DNA of 64,000 nt from an uncultured Clostridia bacterium (GTDB lineage Bacteria > Bacillota > Clostridia > Christensenellales > CAG-917), in assembly GCA_944358385.1 (NCBI GenBank), contig CALVQW010000007.1, forward strand, positions 1-64,000. Direction: 5' to 3'. The notes below the pieces were generated by a model. The model saw only the letters and a program-made list of their open reading frames with translations, searched no databases and was not told the origin of the DNA. Numbering within the stretch: position 1 is the first letter of the stretch; every line of letters starts with the position of its first letter. Below are positions 25,130-33,025 of the stretch, in pieces. The position numbers and the translations under genes were made by a program.

Positions 25130-25791
25130 TTATAGCCCAGCCCCCAGACGGTGACCACGTTCTCGATGCCGTATTTGGCAAGTTTTTCTCTCAATCTCGC
25201 CACCGTGACGGCGACGGTGTTCTCGTCGATGTAGTCGTCATAGCCCCACACCACGTCGATGAGCTTCTGTTTGCTGAAGATCTGATTGGCATTCTTGGTG
25301 AGGAAGTCGAGCAGGTTGAACTCTTTGAGGGTGAGAGGGACGCTCTCCCCGTTCACCTTGACCTCGTGGCGGGTGGAGGAGATCTTCATATCCCCGTACA
25401 CTCTCTCGCTCCTCTCCTGGGTGTTCAGCTCATAGTAACGTCTGAGCTGCGCATTCACCCTGCCCACCATCTCCTTGAAGGAAAAGGGCTTGGTCATATA
25501 GTCGTCCGCGCCAAGCTCGAACATCCTGAGTTTCTCGTCCTCGCCGACGATGGCGGAGACCACGATGACGGGGATGCTGTACTCGCGGCGAAGAGACTTG
25601 CACACTTCATATCCGTCGATGACGGGCATCATGATGTCCAGAAGCACGAGATCGGGCTGCATGCTGCGTGCATACTCCAACGCCTGCGCACCGTTGAACG
25701 CCTGATAGACGGTGTGTCCCGCCTTCAGGAGATAGTTGCGCATCATGTCATTGAGTTCCGTGTTATCCTCTGCGATAAGTATCTTCCTCAT
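25117..25791 (-). CDS. OmpR/PhoB-type response regulator
   Basis: A 224-residue two-component regulator. The receiver domain has acidic E8-D9, phosphoacceptor D52 in LLDIMMP and Lys in MTKPFS. The C-terminal winged helix (LTLKEFNLLDFLTKNANQIF, then DENTVAVTVARLREKL and VWGLGYKW) is typical of OmpR/PhoB. GGAGAGC precedes the ATG. It is followed by its kinase with a 13-bp overlap and preceded by the EFR1 gene 10 bp away, so it likely controls this redox operon. Confidence 0.95.
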   Translation of the reverse strand: MRKILIAEDNTELNDMMRNYLLKAGHTVYQAFNGAQALEYARSMQPDLVLLDIMMPVIDGYEVCKSLRREYSIPVIVVSAIVGEDEKLRMFELGADDYMTKPFSFKEMVGRVNAQLRRYYELNTQERSERVYGDMKISSTRHEVKVNGESVPLTLKEFNLLDFLTKNANQIFSKQKLIDVVWGYDDYIDENTVAVTVARLREKLAKYGIENVVTVWGLGYKWQD

Positions 25792-25801
25792 ATGCTCTCC
25801 T

Positions 25802-26659
25802 TCACTTCAAGTCAATGCCGTGTTCGCGGAAATATCTGACATAGGAGCCTCTCCAATAGGCACACACGTCCTTTTTGGTGAGACCTTCGCGGGGGGCGTC
25901 CAGCCTGTACGCGCCGTTCACCCTCCACCCGTTGAGGACGCCGATGGAGATCGCGTCCGCGGGACAGTTGAAGGAACACGCCGTGCAGCCTATGCACTCT
26001 TTGCCGAACACGGGCAGCCCATCCTTCATGACGATGTTGCCCATGGGACACAGTTTCTCGCATCTGCCGCAGGAGACGCACTTGTCCTTCTTCACCTTGA
26101 AGAGCCTGCCCAGATACGGCATAGCCTTATGTTCCACCGCCACGACGCAGCGGGTGAGCTTTGCGAAAGGACTCGCTTTCAGCGCACGCTCCTTCCCCTC
26201 GAAAACGTCGTCCGCGTCCGCGGGAGCGGTGTTGCGCGCCGCCTGCCACATCAGTGCCGCCATGTCGTCCGAATGACGGAAGATCATGTTGTACGGCATG
26301 ACGTAGTGGAACTCCCCTCTCTTGCTGTACCCCTTCTTTGCCAGGATGCGGTCGAGGATGCGGGAGGACGCGTCGTTGACGTGCAGCGGCTCTCCGCTGG
26401 TCTTTATAATATAATAAACTTTATTTTCACATTCTGGCAAGCCCTTTGCAAAATCCAGCACATTTTGAGGTGCGTTGAACCCGTGGACGGGATAGCCTAT
26501 GACGAGGGTGTCCGCACCCGCGACGTCGGGAGCCTTCATATCCGTGCGTATGCGCACAGTCTCACACTCCGCTCCCCTCTCTTTGAGCCTCTCCGCGAAA
26601 AGCCGGCACACTCTCGCCGTATTGCCGCTTGCCGAAAACACCGTGAACAGCACTTTCAT
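25802..26659 (-). CDS. EFR1-type flavodoxin-ferredoxin protein
   Basis: A 285-residue electron carrier combining two domains. The N-terminal flavodoxin-like part binds FMN (FTVFSASGNTARV, and GYPVHGFNAPQNV). The C-terminal part carries two 4Fe-4S motifs, CVSCGRCEKLCP and CIGCTACSFNCP. Such EFR1 proteins are common in anaerobic Clostridia and are thought to move low-potential electrons. The start at 26659 has CAGGAGAT upstream. One base separates it from the SDR gene before it, indicating tight coupling. It may supply or take electrons from the operon's other redox enzymes. Confidence 0.92.
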   Translation of the reverse strand: MKVLFTVFSASGNTARVCRLFAERLKERGAECETVRIRTDMKAPDVAGADTLVIGYPVHGFNAPQNVLDFAKGLPECENKVYYIIKTSGEPLHVNDASSRILDRILAKKGYSKRGEFHYVMPYNMIFRHSDDMAALMWQAARNTAPADADDVFEGKERALKASPFAKLTRCVVAVEHKAMPYLGRLFKVKKDKCVSCGRCEKLCPMGNIVMKDGLPVFGKECIGCTACSFNCPADAISIGVLNGWRVNGAYRLDAPREGLTKKDVCAYWRGSYVRYFREHGIDLK

Positions 26660-26660
26660 T

Positions 26661-28223
26661 TCAATATCTCCTGTACATCGCTTTGCCGCCGCTGAAGAAA
26701 TACTCCGTGTTCTCCTCCCTTGCGTGGGTGTCATACCACACCTGCGCATAGAAGGGCATGAACTTTGCGAGCCTGTCATAGTCCCAGGGTTCGGGCTGAC
26801 AGCACACGGGACACCAATGCCCCGCTTTCAGGACGGTGTAGGGGGACGCCTTGAAGGTATGCCCGTCGTGGCACTCCCATTCGAGCTTGGTGTAAAGGTC
26901 GCCCTTCACCATGCTCTCGCTCAGGCACTTGCCGCCGCGGTAAGCCGCCGCGGACCGCATATCTTCGATGTCCAGCTCGCTGTCCGACTTGCTCTCGTCA
27001 TAGCCGTGATTGAGGAGGAACCCGTACTTCCTGATGTTCTCCTCCTTGCGTATGGCGTCGTAATCTATGTTGCCGTCCGCCACCTCGCCCTTGGCAAGCA
27101 CGGGAAAATCCTTCCAGCTCTTCGCCATGCATTTGATGTTCTCCTCGCTGCCGAAAAATGCACGAATGCGACCTTTATCTCCGTTTTTCACCCATTCAAG
27201 TGGCGAATTCTCCGTTCCGAGCAATCTCTTGAACCCCACCGCGGAGATGAGACCGGAGGGAACGGCGGCTGCTGCCTTGTAGATGGGGAACTTGCTCACG
27301 ATGGCGTTGCAGAACTCGTCTATGGTCTGGTGCTGGTAGTCAAAAAGATCGTTCAAGACATGCCCGTCCGCAAACCACAGCCCGTGGAAATTACGGATGG
27401 AGTTCCACCCCGGACTCATCACCTTCTCGATGTCGCTGCCTATGGTGGTGAGCAGTTTCGCATAGGTGTCATAGCCCGTCACGCGGTTAGCCGCGCCGCC
27501 GCCGAGGTTGTAGCACTTCTTCCAGAAGCAGTCCACTTCCCCCTTAATGTCGCGCTCCACTATGCGCTTGATCAGAAGCCCGCTGTCGGGAGCGGTGGAC
27601 CACTCCAAAGGGACGTTGATGACGGTGTGGAACATCAAGCCGTCGCTCATATTGTCCTTCATCATATTGTAGTGGAGCATGGCGGTCTGACGTATGATCG
27701 CCCAATTTCTGAGCGAGCTGTCCAGCACATACCTCTCCCCTTTCAGCTTATACTCCGCATAGACGTCGTACATGCTGGGGAGCAGAGGATCGCCCACCCT
27801 TCCCCAGGGGTGCAGATAGTTGCGGTGACCGTACACCGCCACCGTGGAGATATGCACGAACTTGGGCTGTTTTTCGCCCAGCTTCTCCACCTCGTCCACC
27901 ATGTTGCGGGTGCCGACATAGTTGGCGAGTTTGGTGCCTTCGGGATCGTGATCGGACGCGGGCGGGATGATCGCCCCCACATGAAAGACGTAATCCGTGT
28001 CCGCGACAAGCTCCTTGCAGGACTTTGCGTCCGCAAGGTCTCCCCACACCGCTTCTGCGCGCTTGCCGAACATTCTGCGCGCGGCGGCTGCAAACTGCTT
28101 GTCCCTGCCATTGCGGCGGACGAGGAACTTGACCTTCTCCACCTCATCGAGTTCGAGGAGCTGCCTCAGGCACTCCTTCCCCATATTTCCGCTTGCTCCG
28201 GTGAGAGCGACGATGACCGACAT
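26661..28223 (-). CDS. Extended SDR/epimerase fused to a zinc-binding C-terminal domain
   Basis: A 520-residue protein. The N-terminal part is an extended short-chain dehydrogenase with the NAD(P)-binding TGASGNMG (8-15), a V-F-H-V-G segment and the catalytic YAEYK pattern. The C-terminal part, from about residue 440, contains WECHDGHTFKASPYTVLKAG, followed by HWCPVCCQPEP. This resembles a treble-clef zinc finger (C-x2-GH...CPxC). I know of no function for this fusion. It is the first gene of the six-gene operon and has AAGGAGG before the ATG. The substrate is unknown. Confidence 0.88.
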   Translation of the reverse strand: MSVIVALTGASGNMGKECLRQLLELDEVEKVKFLVRRNGRDKQFAAAARRMFGKRAEAVWGDLADAKSCKELVADTDYVFHVGAIIPPASDHDPEGTKLANYVGTRNMVDEVEKLGEKQPKFVHISTVAVYGHRNYLHPWGRVGDPLLPSMYDVYAEYKLKGERYVLDSSLRNWAIIRQTAMLHYNMMKDNMSDGLMFHTVINVPLEWSTAPDSGLLIKRIVERDIKGEVDCFWKKCYNLGGGAANRVTGYDTYAKLLTTIGSDIEKVMSPGWNSIRNFHGLWFADGHVLNDLFDYQHQTIDEFCNAIVSKFPIYKAAAAVPSGLISAVGFKRLLGTENSPLEWVKNGDKGRIRAFFGSEENIKCMAKSWKDFPVLAKGEVADGNIDYDAIRKEENIRKYGFLLNHGYDESKSDSELDIEDMRSAAAYRGGKCLSESMVKGDLYTKLEWECHDGHTFKASPYTVLKAGHWCPVCCQPEPWDYDRLAKFMPFYAQVWYDTHAREENTEYFFSGGKAMYRRY

Positions 28224-28444
28224 AAAAGCCTCCTTACACTTTTCTACGCTCTCATTCTACCCCGCCACTCTTACCACGTCTTGACGAAAACCTTACATTT
28301 TTCTTACATCTGCCTTAATACGCGGATACGCTCACAGGGACGCGTGCGCTCCTCTTGGCACCTGTCGCCAAGGGCGGAGGCGCGGCGGAGCTAAGACCTG
28401 CCGTGCCGGACACGGTTTTATCATTTCTACACGAAACGGAACAT

Positions 28445-28475
28445 AAAAAAGACCTCCCGTCGGGAGGTCTTTCTT
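28445..28475 (-). terminator. Terminator of the 28.5-kb lipoprotein gene (bidirectional)
   Basis: AAGACCTCCC-(gt/ac)-GGGAGGTCTT stem with a run of T on the minus strand (A run on plus). Confidence 0.88.
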
Positions 28476-28502
28476 CTAGGACGCAAGAACGCCCTTCCCG
28501 CC

Positions 28503-29018
28503 TCAAACGGGGGCGTTGAAGATGAATGTGGTGTCGCCGTAAACGACGTATAGGATGAGATGACGGGTGCCGTCCTGCTCTTCCACCCTGCCGCAGGTGC
28601 CAGCCGACTTTTCACCGTCGAAGGTGTACTCTATCATGCTGGCGGACATCGCATCTCCGCTCCGTTTCCAAGTGCCGTAGACGTCGCTGCCGTCCGCAAA
28701 GCCGAGGATGACCTCCTTGCTTGTGAAATCCACGGTGACGGTGGAGGAGTCGAGGGGCATGCCCTCATATTTCAGCCACTTGCTTTTGTCATCGGGATGT
28801 TTCGCCTTCAGCTGCTCGGCAAGGGCGACGGAATAGGTGGTGGTGCCGCGCTCGCTCTCCACGACGATGCTCTCCAACACCCACGCATCACTGTCCGTGG
28901 GCAGGGGGTAGGCAGACTTGCCGTCACACGCCGACAGCACTCCGCACAGCGCGGCGCACAGCAGCATGACGCAGAGGATGATCGCAAATTTCGATGTTTT
29001 TGTCCTGAAAATGTTCAT
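28503..29018 (-). CDS. Predicted lipoprotein, unknown function
   Basis: A 171-residue exported protein. A signal peptide with a hydrophobic core (FAIILCVMLLCAALCGV) ends in the lipobox LSAC, placing the acylated Cys at about residue 31. The mature part has a probable beta-rich fold (TVTVDFTSKEVILGF, HLILYVVYGDTTFIF) like many small substrate-binding or META-type lipoproteins, but no family is certain. It is transcribed alone on the minus strand and ends at a strong terminator. Confidence 0.8.
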   Translation of the reverse strand: MNIFRTKTSKFAIILCVMLLCAALCGVLSACDGKSAYPLPTDSDAWVLESIVVESERGTTTYSVALAEQLKAKHPDDKSKWLKYEGMPLDSSTVTVDFTSKEVILGFADGSDVYGTWKRSGDAMSASMIEYTFDGEKSAGTCGRVEEQDGTRHLILYVVYGDTTFIFNAPV

Positions 29019-29071
29019 ATAAACTCCGTTTTATGCGTTCTCTCCCCTTTCCCTTCCTTTTCCTTCTCCCC

Positions 29072-30010
29072 TCAGTCGGCGCGGGAAATCATCTCTCCCG
29101 CAAACTTCTGCGCTGCGGCAAGGCACTCTCTCCCGGAGCGCGCAAGCTCGCACGCGAGCGCGCCCGCATGCACACCGTTGATGCCCGTGCAGGTGAAGAT
29201 CTCGTGTCTGACGCACGCCGCTTCCAGCTCCTCTTTCAGCGTTTCGGACTCCGCTTTCAGCCTGTCCGCCGAAGATGCGACGATGAAGGTCGGCGGGAAA
29301 TCGTGATCCGCATAGGCATCCGCGGCAGACGGCAGCGCGCTCTCGCGCGAACTGTAACTCACCAGCTCCTGCTTGGATTTGCCGAGAAACGCTCTCACGA
29401 AAAGTTCTATGGACGGGAAACGCGTGCCTATGGAACGCACGGGATCGAAAAGCCCGCTGAGCAACACCAGCGCGGACACCTTGAAGGGATCGCGCGGCTT
29501 GAACTCTATGCCCAGCTCGTCATAGAGCGCGGGATGAGATGCTACGGCTCCGACGAGAGCGGCAAGATAAGCCCCCGCACTGTCCCCCGCCACGACAACG
29601 CGCGAGGTGTCGATGCTGAACTCCTCCGCACGCTCCAGCACGAACTCTATCCCTTTGAATATCTCGCGTATGTGCGCGGGATGCTCCGCATCGAGGGCGT
29701 AATCGTAGCCGATGTTGGCGGCGACATACCCCTTCTCCACCCAATTATAGCAATAGAATCTGCGGTTGGGGCGCAGACCGGAGACGAAACCGCCGCCATG
29801 TATGTACACAAAAAGAGGCAGTTTGCCCTGTTGTCCTTCGGGCGAGAACACATCCAGAGCCGTGCGCTTGCCGTCCGCATAGCGCAGCCCCATGCGTTTC
29901 ACTATGCCGCGGTGCGCGCGTGCGAAAGGAATGTAAAGCAACACTTCTCCGAGATTGAGATAAGCCTTGGAGAAGTTGACGGCGAATCTGTCACCCGCGG
30001 TCAGTCCCAT
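29072..30010 (-). CDS. Alpha/beta hydrolase, HSL-type esterase
   Basis: A 312-residue esterase or lipase of the hormone-sensitive-lipase group. The oxyanion motif HGGGF is in VYIHGGGFVSG, the nucleophile Ser is in GDSAGAY, and the likely acid and histidine are in SSADRL and NGVHAG. The start at 30010 is preceded by AGGGGGC; a longer frame overlaps the upstream gene and is rejected. Only 14 bp separate it from the upstream YbaK-type gene, so they are probably cotranscribed. The acyl substrate is unknown. Confidence 0.9.
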   Translation of the reverse strand: MGLTAGDRFAVNFSKAYLNLGEVLLYIPFARAHRGIVKRMGLRYADGKRTALDVFSPEGQQGKLPLFVYIHGGGFVSGLRPNRRFYCYNWVEKGYVAANIGYDYALDAEHPAHIREIFKGIEFVLERAEEFSIDTSRVVVAGDSAGAYLAALVGAVASHPALYDELGIEFKPRDPFKVSALVLLSGLFDPVRSIGTRFPSIELFVRAFLGKSKQELVSYSSRESALPSAADAYADHDFPPTFIVASSADRLKAESETLKEELEAACVRHEIFTCTGINGVHAGALACELARSGRECLAAAQKFAGEMISRAD

Positions 30011-30024
30011 AATGCCCCCTATTG

Positions 30025-30513
30025 TCAAAATCTGAGAAAATAGACAAAGTTGCCGTGCCCCCTGATGAGAGCGACCAGCTCGTCCGCATCCAGCCACACC
30101 GTAGCCGTGTTGTCGCAGGGATGCACGCCTATGACGCCGCCCCTGAACTCGGCGTCGATGACGAACTTAACCTTCTTGCCCGTGTCATTGATGTAGCCGA
30201 GCGGAGTCACCGAGCCTTTGGACAGACCGAGCAGCGCGTCAAGCTCCTCCTCCGAGGCAAAGGAGAGTTTTCTGGAACCCATCTTCTCCTGCGCCTCTTT
30301 GAGAGAGACGTGCCTGTCCTGCCTCACCGTGAGGACGTAGTAGTTGAGTTTTTTGTCGTCTCTCACAAAAAGGTTTTTGGCGATGCGCTCCCCGTCGGGC
30401 AGCCCAAGTGCGATCACATCGTCTATGGTGTCCGCGTGCGCGTGTTCCGCCATCTTGTATGCCACTCCCGCCGCGTCCAACGCGGCAAGACACTTCGCTA
30501 TCTTCTCGTTCAC
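30025..30513 (-). CDS. Prolyl-tRNA editing protein (YbaK/ProX family)
   Basis: A 162-residue tRNA-editing enzyme, probably hydrolysing mischarged Ala- or Cys-tRNA(Pro). The fold's conserved segments are present: AKNLFVRDDKKLNYYVLTV, SVTPLGYIND and FVIDAEFRGG. This pattern matches the ProX/PrdX branch. I chose GTG at 30513, which has AAGGGAGAAA upstream; a frame from 30552 lacks a ribosome site. The esterase gene follows 14 bp later. A second YbaK-like gene is at 36189-36668, from a different branch. Confidence 0.88.
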   Translation of the reverse strand: MNEKIAKCLAALDAAGVAYKMAEHAHADTIDDVIALGLPDGERIAKNLFVRDDKKLNYYVLTVRQDRHVSLKEAQEKMGSRKLSFASEEELDALLGLSKGSVTPLGYINDTGKKVKFVIDAEFRGGVIGVHPCDNTATVWLDADELVALIRGHGNFVYFLRF

Positions 30514-30570
30514 TTTTTCTCCCTTGACATCCGCATATGCCCGTTGCGGCAATGCTCCCGCTCATCATAG

Positions 30571-30624
30571 CACGCATCGTGTTTTACACCCGCGTCACCC
30601 GTAGAGTATAAAACACGATGCGTG
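30571..30624. repeat. 16-bp-arm inverted repeat between the 2-enoate reductase and ProX genes
   Basis: CACGCATCGTGTTTTA and its exact complement separated by 22 bp. A second inverted repeat, TCCGTCCGCGG/CCGCGGACGGA, is at 30698-30732. They may end the upstream transcript. Confidence 0.7.
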
Positions 30625-30754
30625 TTCATTTTCTTCCCGCGCTCCTTTGCGACATCCTCCGCGCGCCCTGTGTGCGGCGGGAAATGCCGAGGTACGCTCC
30701 GTCCGCGGAGGCATGACGTCGCCGCGGACGGACACGAAACGTGTTATCTTACGG

Positions 30755-32806
30755 TCACAGTTTCTCTGCAACCTCCCAAGCTTTCCACACCACGGTGCGG
30801 AGGTTGCCCACCTTCTCGGCGTCGCCCACGATGTGGACGTGCGCGCTCTTTTCCGCCACGGGGGCGGGGACATAGCCCACCGAGACAATGACGCTGTCCG
30901 CCTTGATGTCTTTGGTCTTGCCGTCCGCGCCCTCAACGGTGACGGAGCCTTCCGAGATCTTCTTCACCTTGCTTTCCAGCAACACCGGCACTTTCTTCCA
31001 CGCGAAGTAGTCCCTGAGATAGGAGGAATTTGCAAGGCAGAGTCCCGGAGTGGTGATAATGTCGTTCTGCGCCTCGACGATGACGGGGTGTTTGCCTTTG
31101 AGGAAGAGGTCGTAGGCTATCTCGCAGCCCGTGAGACCTCCGCCTATGATGACGACATTCTCGCCGACCGCCGCGCCGTTAAGATAGTCGATCGCCTCGA
31201 TGCTCTTTTCGATGCCGGGGATGCCGAGCTTTCTGGGCTTCGCGCCCGTCGCCACCACCACTTCGTCCGCGCCGAGAGATGCGATGTCCTTCACTTCGGT
31301 GTTGAACTTCACATCGATGCCGAGTTTCGCTATCTGTCTGCGGTACCACTCGATGAGCGCGCGGTCCTTCTCCTTAAAGGAAGGTGCGGCAGCGGGGATG
31401 AACACGCCGCCCAGCCTGTCGCTCTTTTCGTATATGGTGACCTTGTGTCCGCGCAGAGTGGCTATCCTCGCCACTTCCATGCCGCCCACGCCGCCGCCGA
31501 TGACCGCGACATTCTTCTTTTTCTTTGCGGGGACGACGGTATACTTGCCGTTCTGCATGGTGAGGGGGTTCAAGGCACATCTCGCCATATGCTGCGCGTC
31601 CGAGATGGGCGCGTCGTTGCCCGTACCCTTGTGCTTTGACATGGTGAAGCAGCCGTTGTGGCAGCAGATGCAGGGCTGGATGTCCTCGATCCTGTCCTCC
31701 ATGAGCTTGGTCACCCATTCGCCGTCGGTGAGGAACTGTCTTGCCACGCCCATGGCGTCTATCCTGCCTTCCGCGATGGCTTCCGCGGCGACTTCCGGCT
31801 CCATACGTCCCGCACACACCACGGGGATGTCCACGAACTTCCTGATGTGCGCCACGTCGTCGAGGTTGCAGTTGACGGGCATATAGGCAGGCGGATGCGC
31901 CCAATACCACGCATCGTAAGTGCCGTTGTCGGAGTTGAGCATATCATAGCCCGCATCCTGCAGATATTTCGCGGCTTTCTCGCTCTCCTCCATATCTCTG
32001 CCCACTTCGACGTAATCCTCGCCGGGCACCGCACCCTTGCAGAACCCCTTGGTCTTGCTGACGACGGAATATCTCAGCGAGACGGGATAGTCCTCGCCGC
32101 ACTGCTTCTTGATCTCCTTCACCACGGCGACGGGGAAGCGGTATCTGTTCTCAAAGCTGCCGCCGTACTCGTCCGTGCGCTTGTTGGTGTATTTCAAAGT
32201 GAACTGGTCAAGGAGATAACCCTCATGCACCGCGTGCACCTCGACGCCGTCCACGCCCGCTTCCTTGCACATCTTTGCGGTCTGACCGTAGGCGTAGATG
32301 ATGTCCTCAATCTCCTTTTTGGTGAGAGCGCGGCAGGTGACGTCCTCCGTCCACCTGGACGGCAGTTCGCTCGGAGACGCGCTGATGTAGGAAGGATCGA
32401 GGATGGGTTTCATGAGCGCGCCCACCACCTTGTTCTTGATGGGGAGCGCGAGCAGCTCGCTCAGCGCGAAGGAACGCCCGAACCCCGCCGTGAGCTGCAC
32501 AAAGAGTTTCGCTCCCGTCTTGTGGATCTCCTCCATATAGGGTTTGAGCTTTCTGAACGCGCCCTTTGCTTTATACAGCCACTGTCCGCCGATGAGGTTT
32601 TTCAAAGGCGCGATGCCGGGGATGATGAGACCGACGTTGTTTTTCGCGCGTTCGAGAAAGAAATCCGCCGCATCCTTGTCGAGGTGATGAGGCTCCATCC
32701 AGCCGAACAGCGATGTCCCGCCCATGGGACAAAGCACGATGCGGTTCTTGATCTCGACATTGCCTATCTTCCACGGGGTGAACAAAGGTTCGTAAATTTT
32801 GTTCAT
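30755..32806 (-). CDS. 2-enoate reductase-like flavoprotein (OYE + 4Fe-4S + FAD/NAD)
   Basis: A 683-residue enzyme with three parts. Residues 1-370 form an FMN TIM barrel of the old-yellow-enzyme family (GVDGVEVHAVHEGYLLDQF, and YGGSFENRYRFP). A 4Fe-4S site CICCHNGC with a later Cys follows near 385-420. The C-terminal half has two nucleotide-binding motifs (AVIGGGVGGMEVA and VIIGGGLTGCEIA). This matches 2-enoate reductases, 2,4-dienoyl-CoA reductases and bile-acid BaiCD/H proteins, which reduce activated C=C bonds. It has its own promoter and AAGGAGG site. Which substrate it uses cannot be told from sequence. Confidence 0.92.
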   Translation of the reverse strand: MNKIYEPLFTPWKIGNVEIKNRIVLCPMGGTSLFGWMEPHHLDKDAADFFLERAKNNVGLIIPGIAPLKNLIGGQWLYKAKGAFRKLKPYMEEIHKTGAKLFVQLTAGFGRSFALSELLALPIKNKVVGALMKPILDPSYISASPSELPSRWTEDVTCRALTKKEIEDIIYAYGQTAKMCKEAGVDGVEVHAVHEGYLLDQFTLKYTNKRTDEYGGSFENRYRFPVAVVKEIKKQCGEDYPVSLRYSVVSKTKGFCKGAVPGEDYVEVGRDMEESEKAAKYLQDAGYDMLNSDNGTYDAWYWAHPPAYMPVNCNLDDVAHIRKFVDIPVVCAGRMEPEVAAEAIAEGRIDAMGVARQFLTDGEWVTKLMEDRIEDIQPCICCHNGCFTMSKHKGTGNDAPISDAQHMARCALNPLTMQNGKYTVVPAKKKKNVAVIGGGVGGMEVARIATLRGHKVTIYEKSDRLGGVFIPAAAPSFKEKDRALIEWYRRQIAKLGIDVKFNTEVKDIASLGADEVVVATGAKPRKLGIPGIEKSIEAIDYLNGAAVGENVVIIGGGLTGCEIAYDLFLKGKHPVIVEAQNDIITTPGLCLANSSYLRDYFAWKKVPVLLESKVKKISEGSVTVEGADGKTKDIKADSVIVSVGYVPAPVAEKSAHVHIVGDAEKVGNLRTVVWKAWEVAEKL

Positions 32807-32841
32807 AACCGACTTTCCTCCTTATCGTTGTCGTCGGATAC

Positions 32842-32870
32842 AGTATAGTCTAATAAATACTAAAAGTAAA
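32842..32870 (-). promoter_or_regulatory. Promoter of the 2-enoate reductase-like gene
   Basis: TTTACT (32865-32870), 17-nt spacer, TATACT (32842-32847) on the minus strand. Confidence 0.82.
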
Positions 32871-32978
32871 TAGCCTTTTCCCGCAAAATGCCGTTTAATG
32901 CGCGGCAACGCGTCCTGCAAATACGCATTTCACCGATACGCTCAAACAAATCATCCGCGCAATATGCCGGACCGGCAT

Positions 32979-33006
32979 AAAAAAAGGAGCCTCGGAAGAG
33001 GCTCCT
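32979..33006 (-). terminator. Terminator of the second M28 peptidase gene
   Basis: AGGAGCCTC-ttcc-GAGGCTCCT stem followed by TTTTTT on the minus strand. Confidence 0.9.
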
Positions 33007-33025
33007 CTCGTTTTCTCGGTACGGC

